Below are positions 42,309 through 50,633 of a DNA stretch of 64,000 nt, in pieces. A program made the position numbers and the translations under genes. Location: the NCBI GenBank assembly GCA_937926205.1, contig CALEYL010000032.1, forward strand, positions 1-64,000, in the 5' to 3' direction. Each line of letters starts with the position of its first letter. The first letter of the stretch is position 1. The DNA is from an uncultured Saprospiraceae bacterium (GTDB lineage Bacteria; Bacteroidota; Bacteroidia; Chitinophagales; Saprospiraceae). A model generated the notes under the pieces. It was not told the DNA's origin and ran no database searches. It saw nothing but the letters and a program-made list of their open reading frames with translations.

Positions 42309-42425
42309 TTTTTGTTTAGAATTATTCTAAACAAGACTGAGTCGAAAGCAAGTCTCCGGTGTTTTTGTTGTATCGGAGTAAATTTGTTGAAATAAAAGTA
42401 TCCTTAGGATATAAACTTTGCAATA

Positions 42426-43916
42426 ATGACAGCTCTTTTAGCAATACTCTGCATCGCACTGATCGCCATCATTGCCATCCAGATTGGAAAAGTCACTGAA
42501 CTTGCTTCCAAGATCCGGGGTGAAGAAGACATGCAGGAAATTATCAATAAACGCAATGCGAACTATTCGATGGTGTTTATGGTAGTCTTCCTCGTCGCTT
42601 GTATCATTTCTGCCGGATACTACAAAAACTACATGCTCGGGTATGGCCCTCATGTGGCGGCGTCCATTCATGGTAAAACGCTTGACGGCTTGTTCAATAC
42701 GACACTCTTTTTCACTGGGATCGTATTTTTCATTACTCAGATCATGTTGTTTTATTATGCCTTCAAATACAAAGGAGCACGTGGTCGCAAGCCTTTATAC
42801 CTTCCTCACAACAATCGACTTGAAATGATCTGGACGGCAATTCCGGCCGTCGTTATGACATTTCTGGTTGTTGGCGGCCTGGATGCCTGGAACGAGGTGA
42901 TGGCTGATGTAACGCCTGATGAAGAGTTCATGGAAATTGAAGGCACGGGTTATCAGTTTGCCTGGCACCTGAGGTATCCGGGACCTGATGGTAAATTAGG
43001 AACCCGCAATTATAAGCTGATCAGTGGCTCTAACCCGCTTGGTCAGGACTGGACAGATAAAAAGAACCTTGACGACATTCATCCATCAGAAGTGGTGTTG
43101 CCGGTCAATAAAAAAGTTCGTGTTCGCATTACTGCGCGCGACGTACTGCACAACTTCTACCTGCCGCATTTCCGCGTAAAAATGGATGCCGTTCCGGGTA
43201 TGCCTACGTATTTCATTTTTACGCCTGACAAGACGACGGAAGAATACCGCCAGGAGTTGAGCAAATACCCGGAATATCAGGTTCCGGATCCAAATGACCC
43301 GGAAAAGATGCTTTGGGAAACGTTTAACTACGAATTGGCCTGTGCCGAACTTTGTGGTTCCGGTCACTACAGCATGCGCCGCCTCGTACGCATTGTTTCC
43401 GAAGCAGAATATAATGCCTGGCTAAGTCAGCAGCAGTCTTACTTCATGTCTTCCATCAGAGGCACAGATGAAGATCCTTATAAAAATGAAGTGCTTGACG
43501 AAGAAGTTAAGCAACGCAAAATGGAGTTTAGCGATGCCGTTCAAAAGGCGATGGGCGCAACTGAAGCCGAAGGCAAAGTGCTCCGTTTGAACTATGTCTA
43601 CTTTGAGACCGGTGCTGCAAAACTGACGGATATGTCGCGCTATGAATTGGATAATCTGGTAGAAACTTTGAACAAATACCCCAATATGACCATTGAAATA
43701 GGCGGTCATACGGACAATACCGGAGACGCTGCATCGAACCAGGCTCTTTCTGCTGAACGGGCTAATGCCGTCAAAGGCTACCTGGTTGGCAAAGGTGTGG
43801 CAGCTGGTCGCCTCCAGACGCAGGGGTACGGCCAGTCGAAACCGGCTGAATCGAATGATACAGAAGCCGGCCGGGAGAAAAACCGGAGAATCGAGTTCAA
43901 AATATTGACACAATAA
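42426..43916 (+). CDS. Cytochrome c oxidase subunit II fused to an OmpA-like domain
   Basis: The 496-residue protein starts with several hydrophobic segments (1-21, 48-70, 93-115, 133-153), more than the usual two. Then comes the periplasmic cupredoxin domain with the complete CuA site CAELCGSGHYSM (Cys, Cys, His, Met), which accepts electrons from cytochrome c. After a linker, residues about 385-496 form an OmpA/MotB domain (LNYVYFETGAAKLTDMSRYELD, IEIGGHTDNTGD, NQALSAERANAVKGYL, EAGREKNRRIEF) that in other proteins binds peptidoglycan. Both domains lie on the periplasmic side, so the fusion is topologically sound. A normal subunit II has about 230-330 residues. Confidence 0.92.
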   Translation: MTALLAILCIALIAIIAIQIGKVTELASKIRGEEDMQEIINKRNANYSMVFMVVFLVACIISAGYYKNYMLGYGPHVAASIHGKTLDGLFNTTLFFTGIVFFITQIMLFYYAFKYKGARGRKPLYLPHNNRLEMIWTAIPAVVMTFLVVGGLDAWNEVMADVTPDEEFMEIEGTGYQFAWHLRYPGPDGKLGTRNYKLISGSNPLGQDWTDKKNLDDIHPSEVVLPVNKKVRVRITARDVLHNFYLPHFRVKMDAVPGMPTYFIFTPDKTTEEYRQELSKYPEYQVPDPNDPEKMLWETFNYELACAELCGSGHYSMRRLVRIVSEAEYNAWLSQQQSYFMSSIRGTDEDPYKNEVLDEEVKQRKMEFSDAVQKAMGATEAEGKVLRLNYVYFETGAAKLTDMSRYELDNLVETLNKYPNMTIEIGGHTDNTGDAASNQALSAERANAVKGYLVGKGVAAGRLQTQGYGQSKPAESNDTEAGREKNRRIEFKILTQ

Positions 43917-43968
43917 TCATACTCAACGCAACCCTATATTGGGTATAAGTTAAAAATTCAGTCAGCTC

Positions 43969-45825
43969 ATGGCACATGTAGAAAACAATCCGATGAGTGA
44001 GGAAGATATTCTGATTAAGGAGCAGGGATACGATGATCATTTTCATGACCATCATCATGGCGACAAGTATCAGTCTAATTTTATCACGACTTATATCTTT
44101 AGTCAGGATCACAAGATCATTGCACGTCAATTCCTGATTACCGGTATATTTTGGGCCATCATCGGCGGTTTGATGTCGCTGATTTTCCGACTCCAGCTTG
44201 GTTTTCCGGAAGAAAACATGGCATGGTTGAGACCTGTTCTTGGCCGCTGGATTACCCTCAATGATGCTGGTGTAGGTAGTATTGCACCAGAGTTTTATTA
44301 TGCTATGGTGACCATGCACGGTACGATCATTGTATTTTTCGTACTTACTGCCGGTCTGAGCGGTACTTTCAGTAACCTGCTTATTCCATTGCAGGTTGGC
44401 GCCCGCGATATGGCTTCTCCCTTCCTGAACATGCTTTCTTATTGGTTCTTTTTCCTGGCAGGGGTAGTTATGTTCATTTCTCTGTTTCTCAGCACGGGGC
44501 CTTTTTCCGGCGGCTGGACGGCTTACCCGCCTCTAAGCGCGCTGCCTCAGGCATCTACCGGATCCGGAGCAGGTATGACGTTGTGGTTGGTTAGTTTGGT
44601 GCTGTTTGTTGTGTCTGTACTGCTTGGGGGCATTAACTATGTGACCACCGTATTGAACCTGCGCACAAAAGGGATGACAATGTGGCGCATGCCGCTGACG
44701 ATCTGGGCGTTTTTTGTGACGGCAATCCTGGGTATTCTTTCATTCCCGGTATTGGCCTCCGGTTTCTTCCTGTTGGTATTCGACCGGGGTCTTGGCACGA
44801 GTTTCTTCCTGAATGAAATATTTATTGGCGGACAGGCACTTGACCACGTTGGCGGAAGCCCTATTCTTTACCAGCACATGTTCTGGTTCCTTGGGCACCC
44901 TGAAGTGTACATCATCATTCTGCCCGCGATGGGTATTGTGTCTGAAGTATTGTCGGTACACGCCCGCAAACCGATTTTCGGCTACAAAGCGATGGTTTAT
45001 TCAATTCTCGCCATTGCCTTCCTGTCGTTTATCGTTTGGGCTCACCACATGTTTATGTCGGGTGTGAATCCCTTCATTTCCAACTTCTTTGTAGTCTTTA
45101 CCCTGATTATCGCAGTACCGTCTGCTGTAAAGGTCTTTAACTGGATTGCCACGCTGTATGGCGGCAATATTCGGTTTACCTCAGCAAGTTTATTTGGTAT
45201 CGGGTTTGTTTCGATGTTCATTTCAGGTGGTTTGACAGGGATTTTCCTTGGCAACTCGGCTTTGGACATCCAATTGCATGATACCTATTTTGTGGTTGCC
45301 CACTTCCATATTGTGATGGGTATTGCGGCATTCTTCGGTATGTTTGCCGGAGTTTACAACTGGTTTCCAAAAATGTTTGGCCGGTTCATGAATGAAACTT
45401 TAGGTCGCATTCACTTCTGGGGAACAGTGGTCGGAGCATACGCTATTTTCTGGCCGATGCATTACCTTGGCATGGCAGGTGTGCCGCGCCGTTATTATAA
45501 ATTCGACGTCTTCGAATCTTTTGGTCAGTTTTCTCAGATGAACAAATTCATCACCGTTGCGGCCATATTTGTATTCGCACTTCAGATTCTGTTTGTCATC
45601 AATTTCTTCTACAGCATCTGGAAAGGCAAAAAAATGACGACGAAAAACCCATGGGGCGCCAGTACGCTGGAGTGGACGACACCGATCCACACCGGACACG
45701 GCAACTGGGAAGGAAATATTCCTTCGGTGCACCGCTGGCCTTACGATTACGGAAAAGACGGAAAAGAATTTATCTCTCAGATTCAACCTCTGGCAGAGGG
45801 CGAAAAAGACGCTGGAGATCATTAA
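43969..45825 (+). CDS. Cytochrome c oxidase subunit I
   Basis: The 618-residue catalytic subunit of the heme-copper oxidase has 12 core membrane segments. It shows the CuB/active-site motifs WFLGHPEVYIIILPAMG (with the His-Tyr pair), VWAHHMF, and the heme ligands in DTYFVVAHFHIVMG. The GHPEVY glutamate indicates an A1-type proton channel. A histidine-rich N-terminal tail (DDHFHDHHHGDKYQS) precedes the first helix. It reduces oxygen to water with electrons from subunit II. Confidence 0.95.
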   Translation: MAHVENNPMSEEDILIKEQGYDDHFHDHHHGDKYQSNFITTYIFSQDHKIIARQFLITGIFWAIIGGLMSLIFRLQLGFPEENMAWLRPVLGRWITLNDAGVGSIAPEFYYAMVTMHGTIIVFFVLTAGLSGTFSNLLIPLQVGARDMASPFLNMLSYWFFFLAGVVMFISLFLSTGPFSGGWTAYPPLSALPQASTGSGAGMTLWLVSLVLFVVSVLLGGINYVTTVLNLRTKGMTMWRMPLTIWAFFVTAILGILSFPVLASGFFLLVFDRGLGTSFFLNEIFIGGQALDHVGGSPILYQHMFWFLGHPEVYIIILPAMGIVSEVLSVHARKPIFGYKAMVYSILAIAFLSFIVWAHHMFMSGVNPFISNFFVVFTLIIAVPSAVKVFNWIATLYGGNIRFTSASLFGIGFVSMFISGGLTGIFLGNSALDIQLHDTYFVVAHFHIVMGIAAFFGMFAGVYNWFPKMFGRFMNETLGRIHFWGTVVGAYAIFWPMHYLGMAGVPRRYYKFDVFESFGQFSQMNKFITVAAIFVFALQILFVINFFYSIWKGKKMTTKNPWGASTLEWTTPIHTGHGNWEGNIPSVHRWPYDYGKDGKEFISQIQPLAEGEKDAGDH

Positions 45826-45871
45826 TAATTTGTACCGGTGGTTTGCGCTGCCGAAAAATACTCGGTGATTC

Positions 45872-46795
45872 ATGTCACCGGTACAAACTTTAGTTAACGT
45901 GAATACGAAGACTGCATCGGTCAGTTGGACAAATATCGTTGGACAAAAGGTCCGCGATTACAAACTGCTCATTAAGTTTCGATTGACATTGACGGTAGTC
46001 TTTTCTTCGGTGATGGCATATTTGATTGCCATTACAGGGGAGATTGACTGGAAAGCAGTTGGCATTCTTTCTTTGGGAGGTTTTCTGGTGACCGGCGCGG
46101 CAAATGCGCTTAACCAGGCTCTGGAAAAGGATTTCGACCGCCTGATGAAACGTACGGCCGACCGGCCTGTTGCTGCAGGTCGTATGAAAATGTCGGAAGC
46201 CGTCATGAGCGCCGGATTTATGAGTTTGTTCGGCATTACGTTGCTGGCGCTCTTCAATCCATGGACGGCCTTTTTTGGCATGATTGCGCTGATGAGTTAT
46301 GCTTTCGTCTATACGCCGATGAAACGCATTTCACCTGCGGCGGTGACGATTGGCGCTATTCCCGGCGCATTGCCAACCCTGATCGGTTGTGCAGCAGCAC
46401 AGGGAGCCATTACGCCACTGGGATTGTCGCTTTTTGCGGTGCAGTTTTTATGGCAGTTTCCGCACTTTTGGTCCATCGGTTGGCTGGGCTACGAGGATTA
46501 TGCAAAAGCGGGGTATAAATTGTTGCCAACCAGTAAAGGGCAGTTGGATCCGGCTACAGGCTTTCAGTCTTTCATGTATGCCATGTTGTTGGTTCCGGTA
46601 ACGGCAATGCCCTGGTTTATGGGAATCACCAACGTGTGGTCAGCTTTCATTGCAGTGTTACTGAGCCTGACCTACGCGGTATTTGGATGGAATTTTTATC
46701 AGAAACTAAACAGGAAAGCGGCTTTACAGTTGATGTTCTTTTCGTTTCTGTACATCCCGGTGGTTTTAGTGACCTTTTATTTAACCAAGTTATAA
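45872..46795 (+). CDS. ctaB: Heme O synthase (protoheme IX farnesyltransferase)
   Basis: The 307-residue UbiA-family membrane enzyme adds a farnesyl group to heme B. Substrate-binding motifs are present: NALNQALEKDFDRLMKRTADRPVAAGRM and, in the second half, YEDYAKAGYKLLP. It supplies heme for the oxidase encoded around it. Heme A synthase is not in the window. It lies within the operon, 46 bp after subunit I. Confidence 0.93.
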   Translation: MSPVQTLVNVNTKTASVSWTNIVGQKVRDYKLLIKFRLTLTVVFSSVMAYLIAITGEIDWKAVGILSLGGFLVTGAANALNQALEKDFDRLMKRTADRPVAAGRMKMSEAVMSAGFMSLFGITLLALFNPWTAFFGMIALMSYAFVYTPMKRISPAAVTIGAIPGALPTLIGCAAAQGAITPLGLSLFAVQFLWQFPHFWSIGWLGYEDYAKAGYKLLPTSKGQLDPATGFQSFMYAMLLVPVTAMPWFMGITNVWSAFIAVLLSLTYAVFGWNFYQKLNRKAALQLMFFSFLYIPVVLVTFYLTKL

Positions 46796-46807
46796 TTTCA
46801 TCGTTGT

Positions 46808-47389
46808 ATGAACACGATGGCTGTCGATCAGGAAAACAAAAGAAATAAAATACATCCGCAAAAATTTGCGGTGTGGCTGGCTTGTGGCAGCATTACGATG
46901 ATGTTTACGGCGCTTGTCAGTTCGTACATTGTAAGGCAGGCAAGCGGCAATTGGCTGGAGTTTCGTTTACCGGGCATCTTTTTGCTCAGCACGATTACGA
47001 TTCTGGCCAGCAGCGCAGCGCTGCATGGAAGTTACATTGCCTATGGCAGGGGTAAAGAAGGGCTTTACAAATCCCTGTTGCTGCTTGCTTTGTTGCTCGG
47101 TTTCGGGTTTGTGATTTCGCAATACGAAGGATGGCTGGCACTGCAAAGCATTGGGGTGCCCCTGAAAACGAACCCCTCGGGCGATTTTGTGTACGCCATT
47201 TCCGGCTTGCATGCTGCGCATGTACTTGGTGGAATCGTGGCTCTTACGATCGCATCCATTCGCGCTTTTTCACTGCCGTTTAAAGTTACGGCCAGGCGCA
47301 AGTTGCGGCAGGAATTGACACTGACCTACTGGCATTTTGTAGATTTGCTGTGGGTTTACCTGTTTTTCTTTTTGACTTTGTACTCTTGA
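46808..47389 (+). CDS. Cytochrome c oxidase subunit III, short form
   Basis: The 193-residue membrane protein has five hydrophobic segments, the size of CyoC-like subunit III. Signatures are GLHAAHVLGGIVALTIASIRAF and YWHFVDLLWVYLFFFLTLYS. It is 12 bp after ctaB. A second, longer subunit III gene follows directly, so the oxidase may contain two such chains, a common Bacteroidota arrangement. Confidence 0.92.
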   Translation: MNTMAVDQENKRNKIHPQKFAVWLACGSITMMFTALVSSYIVRQASGNWLEFRLPGIFLLSTITILASSAALHGSYIAYGRGKEGLYKSLLLLALLLGFGFVISQYEGWLALQSIGVPLKTNPSGDFVYAISGLHAAHVLGGIVALTIASIRAFSLPFKVTARRKLRQELTLTYWHFVDLLWVYLFFFLTLYS

Positions 47390-47440
47390 GGAGTGTTTGA
47401 ACAAACGAAAATATTAGACTAACAAAAAGATATTTAACTG

Positions 47441-48319
47441 ATGGCAACAGCAGAAACTGTACTGGAACACGGAGTACACGAGCACGATGGCACCGACTCC
47501 TGGTCAGGAGGTAAAGAGCCATTTAAGGCCAGTTATGGCAAGCTGATGATGTGGTATTTCCTGTTGTCAGATGCCTTTACTTTTGCAGGTTTTCTGATCG
47601 CATATGGCGCCTTGCGCTTTAGCAGCAACACATGGCCTGTTCCGGATTTTGTGTTTTCAACAGCACCATTCGGTATTCATCACGCCCCGTTGATTTTTGT
47701 GACAATCATGTCATTCCTCCTCATCATCAGCTCCGTTACCATGGTGCGGGCTGTGCAGGAAGGACATCGTGAAAACAAAAACGGGGTGGTCTTTTGGATG
47801 CTGCTGACGGTATTGGGCGGTTTAGGCTTCTTAAGCTGCCAGGCCTGGGAGTGGACAAACCTCATAAGTGGAGAGCATATGTCGGTAACCGTAAATCCTT
47901 TCGGATCGCATATCCAGGATGGTGTTTATATCGACAATGAGCATGGCCATCCTTACAAAGAAGGTGAAACACCAGAAACCTTCAAAGCGGGTAGCTCGTA
48001 CCTGATCCACAAACACCTGGATGAAGCGACTGGCCACCAGGAATGGATCCAGCGCAAGGTAAAATATTCTGATGGCACGATGGGCGTAACTGAATTTGGT
48101 CCTGCTGCTTTTGGCGCGCTGTTCTTTTTCATTACGGGCTTTCACGGTTTTCACGTACTTTCCGGGGTTGTCTTCCTGCTCATCATTGCTGTAAATGCAG
48201 GCAGTGGTCTTTATGTCGCCCGCCGCAATGGCTACGAGATGGTAGAAAAGATAGGCCTCTACTGGCACTTTGTGGATTTGGTTTGGGTATTTGTATTTCT
48301 CGTGTTCTACCTGCTGTAA
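47441..48319 (+). CDS. Cytochrome c oxidase subunit III, long form
   Basis: The 292-residue paralogue of the preceding gene has the same C-terminal signatures (GFHGFHVLSGVVFLLIIAVNAG; YWHFVDLVWVFVFLVFYLL). Between the fourth and fifth hydrophobic parts (residues about 145-210) lies an extra hydrophilic, His-rich loop (NEHGHPYKEGETPETFKAGSSY) absent from the short form. It is a structural subunit of the oxidase. Confidence 0.92.
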   Translation: MATAETVLEHGVHEHDGTDSWSGGKEPFKASYGKLMMWYFLLSDAFTFAGFLIAYGALRFSSNTWPVPDFVFSTAPFGIHHAPLIFVTIMSFLLIISSVTMVRAVQEGHRENKNGVVFWMLLTVLGGLGFLSCQAWEWTNLISGEHMSVTVNPFGSHIQDGVYIDNEHGHPYKEGETPETFKAGSSYLIHKHLDEATGHQEWIQRKVKYSDGTMGVTEFGPAAFGALFFFITGFHGFHVLSGVVFLLIIAVNAGSGLYVARRNGYEMVEKIGLYWHFVDLVWVFVFLVFYLL

Positions 48320-48354
48320 ACGCAACTTTTGATCATTCTTTAATTGGATTCAAT

Positions 48355-48786
48355 ATGTCACATTTATCATACGAAGAATCAATAAAAGCGGTTTACCGCG
48401 GGCTGGTATTGCTCGGGGTTGTTACGCTGGTTGAAGTGTTTATTTCGCTGCTGGCGAAAGGCCATATCATCAAAGGCGCAGAGCATTACACCGTGGTGAT
48501 CTACCTGGCTGGTCTGATCATTGCAGGCCTTTCTCTGTACAAAGCTTACTTCATCGTATACGATTTCATGCACATGCGCTACGAGGTCAAAGGTTTGGCT
48601 TTGAGTGTGTTGCTTCCGACTTTACTACTGGTTTGGGCCATTATTGCCTTTTTTCAGGAAGGCAATTCCTGGAAGGAGCGCCGTAACCAAATCAGAGATA
48701 AGAACACCGAAGAAGTGGATGGCAAAAGCCAGGTCGGCATGTCTTTGCGCGAGGATGTGTATGTCATGCCGGAATGGGAAGGTTAA
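48355..48786 (+). CDS. Cytochrome c oxidase subunit IV-like protein
   Basis: The protein is 143 residues from Met at 48355 (MSHLSYEESIKAVYRGL); the open frame overlaps the previous gene but the non-overlapping start fits the family. It has three membrane segments (VLLGVVTLVEVFISLLA, YTVVIYLAGLIIAGLSLYKAYFIVY, LALSVLLPTLLLVWAIIAFF) as in prokaryotic subunit IV. It supports assembly or stability. A terminator follows, although the next genes may continue the unit from a new promoter. Confidence 0.88.
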   Translation: MSHLSYEESIKAVYRGLVLLGVVTLVEVFISLLAKGHIIKGAEHYTVVIYLAGLIIAGLSLYKAYFIVYDFMHMRYEVKGLALSVLLPTLLLVWAIIAFFQEGNSWKERRNQIRDKNTEEVDGKSQVGMSLREDVYVMPEWEG

Positions 48787-48818
48787 TTTGCACCCTGCAA
48801 TGATTTGAAAATCAACAA

Positions 48819-48851
48819 AAGGCGAGAAAGGTATCTTTTCTCGCCTTTTTG
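48819..48851 (+). terminator. Terminator after the oxidase subunit genes
   Basis: Stem AAGGCGAGAAA (48819-48829) pairs with TTTCTCGCCTT (48837-48847), then TTTGC follows, about 35 bp after the subunit IV stop. This is a good intrinsic terminator, although read-through to the assembly-like genes is possible. Confidence 0.8.
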
Positions 48852-48908
48852 CTTGAATAGGATGTAGAAAAAGGCGATTTCAGCTAACCTTAACATCCAT
48901 ATTTTGTT

Positions 48909-49592
48909 TTGAAACAGAGAAAATCAGTGCACATGGCAGATCAGGAAAAAAGGCAGTTAAAACCTAAAGATAAGATTCAGATCGTGTTGTTGACGGTAAT
49001 ACTTGTTGTGTTCCCCGGAGTATCCTGGTATTGGTTGAACCAGGGACTGGATTACCGCAAAACAGCGAAAGCCGAATTAAAAGACCATGGTCCTTTACCA
49101 GCCTTTGAGTGGCGCAATTACAATGGAAAAACACTGTTTAGTGATGATTTAAAGGGCGCCTTTGTCATCGCCGGGGTTTATGACTTATCAAAACCGGAGT
49201 TAAGCGAACGCTTTGGAAAGGAGCTGGCCAGGCTTCATGACCAGTTTGATGACCGTAAGGACGTTTATTTTCTTTCGATTACCGGCAAAGATTCCACCTT
49301 ACTTCCGGCTTTTATTGACCAATACAAATTGAGGGATACCAGCCAGTGTTTTTTCATTTCTGCGACTTCAGAAACATTGAAGGATCTGGCCGGGTCTGGA
49401 TTTCGGATGCCTGCTTCTGATGCAGCAGGTTCTCCCTACATCGCTTTTGCAGATACCGCTTCCGTTATCCGAAATTATTACGATGTACACGATGACGGGC
49501 AGCTCAGGCGTCTGGTGCAACACATTACGCTTTTACTGCCGATGGAAAAAAGCAGGGATGAATTGAAATTCAAACGCGAAACTGAAAAATAA
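48909..49592 (+). CDS. SCO-like thioredoxin-fold protein lacking copper ligands
   Basis: The 227-residue protein (or 219 from Met 48933) has one N-terminal membrane segment (IQIVLLTVILVVFPGVSWYWL) and a periplasmic thioredoxin-type domain. The order and spacing follow SCO1/SenC copper chaperones (LPAFEWRNYNGKTLFSDDLKGAFVIAGVYD, DVYFLSITGKDS, SPYIAFADTASVIRNYYDVHDDGQLRRLVQHI), and it stands with oxidase genes. The SCO CxxxC pair is replaced by non-cysteine residues (VYDLSKPELSER), so copper delivery by the usual mechanism is not possible. It may be an assembly scaffold. Confidence 0.75.
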   Translation: MKQRKSVHMADQEKRQLKPKDKIQIVLLTVILVVFPGVSWYWLNQGLDYRKTAKAELKDHGPLPAFEWRNYNGKTLFSDDLKGAFVIAGVYDLSKPELSERFGKELARLHDQFDDRKDVYFLSITGKDSTLLPAFIDQYKLRDTSQCFFISATSETLKDLAGSGFRMPASDAAGSPYIAFADTASVIRNYYDVHDDGQLRRLVQHITLLLPMEKSRDELKFKRETEK

Positions 49593-49614
49593 AGAAGACA
49601 AACTTCAACAGGAT

Positions 49615-50196
49615 ATGAACGGGAATACGGTACTTGCAAAAAAATTAACGGTATGGGCGTGGGTGCTTACTGCGGTGGTGCTGGCTTTGGTTGGCCTGAT
49701 GCGGCGTTCGGAAAAAATCCCACTCCCTGATGGCTGGGATTTGGGTTTTCTGGCGCCATTCCACGCTTCGGTCAATGCCTTAACAGCCCTGGTGTTGATT
49801 TATGCTTTTTACCAGATTAAGCAAAAGCGCATAGAGGCTCACCGCAAGGCCATTTATGTGGCTATGGGGTTGTCTGTTTTATTCCTTTTATCTTACGTAG
49901 CCTATCACTTTACGACGCCGGAAACACTTTTTGGAGACGCCAATTTTGACGGCGTGGTTGACGATGGTGAAAAAGCGGCCCTGGGAGGTATCCGAACGGT
50001 TTATTTATTGCTGCTCATTAGCCATATTTCGCTGGCGGGCTTGACATTACCTTTTATCTTGTTTACTTTTATCAGGGCTTATACCAATCAAATCGAGCGC
50101 CATCGCAAAATGGCAAAATGGGTTTTCCCCATTTGGTTGTACGTTGCGGTGACCGGCCCGATTTGTTATTTGATGCTCATGCCCTATTATCATTAA
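49615..50196 (+). CDS. DUF420 membrane protein with an EF-hand-like loop
   Basis: The 193-residue inner-membrane protein has five hydrophobic segments, of the DUF420 family found next to oxidase and SCO genes and thought to aid oxidase biogenesis. Histidines in membrane segments (FHASVNALTALVLIYAFY, AYHFTTPE, SHISLAGLTLPF) are family features. Between segments 3 and 4, residues about 105-116 read DANFDGVVDDGE, a perfect canonical EF-hand calcium loop pattern in what should be an exposed loop. It is 22 bp after the SCO-like gene. Confidence 0.82.
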   Translation: MNGNTVLAKKLTVWAWVLTAVVLALVGLMRRSEKIPLPDGWDLGFLAPFHASVNALTALVLIYAFYQIKQKRIEAHRKAIYVAMGLSVLFLLSYVAYHFTTPETLFGDANFDGVVDDGEKAALGGIRTVYLLLLISHISLAGLTLPFILFTFIRAYTNQIERHRKMAKWVFPIWLYVAVTGPICYLMLMPYYH

Positions 50197-50278
50197 AAGG
50201 GTTTTAACGTCCAGACACCAGTTTGAAAAAAAGTCTGTTTTCTGGTGTGGAGAAGTTCAAAACATTAAATCTAAGAAA

Positions 50279-50542
50279 ATGAAAAAGAAGTTTTTTAAAA
50301 TAGCCGGTTTACTGGCTCTTGTTATGGCCCTCCAACTTCCGGCTTCTGACGTACAGGCGCAATGCCCCATGTGCCGCATGTCGGCGGAGAGCAATCTTAA
50401 AAATGGTGGAACAAGCGGAAAAGGGCTGAATGCAGGCATTCTCTACATGCTGCTGACACCTTATATTCTGGTCGGAAGTATCGGCTATATCTGGTGGCGC
50501 AACCGTAAAAAACAAGAGGAAGAAGTCACCACAACAGAATAA
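50279..50542 (+). CDS. Small membrane protein with a CPMC motif
   Basis: The 87-residue protein has a signal peptide (GLLALVMALQLPASDVQAQ), then CPMCRMSAESN, and a single membrane segment (ILYMLLTPYILVGSIGYIWW) with a charged tail. The CPMC pair right after the signal cleavage site faces the periplasm and could bind copper or heme or act in redox chemistry. It sits at the end of the oxidase gene set, suggesting an assembly role. No function is established from sequence. Confidence 0.75.
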   Translation: MKKKFFKIAGLLALVMALQLPASDVQAQCPMCRMSAESNLKNGGTSGKGLNAGILYMLLTPYILVGSIGYIWWRNRKKQEEEVTTTE

Positions 50543-50633
50543 AGCTGTTCGCAATCCTTAAGGATGAATTGAATAATAGCAACCAAACCTTTTTTTTCGG
50601 ATATTTGTGTATTATGTACCTAATTCATATCAA

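Noticed and set aside
42383..42420. Internal promoter before the oxidase subunit II gene
   Set aside because: The -7-like TTTG lies only 5 bp before the start codon and the TA pair is misplaced, so it does not fit the consensus.
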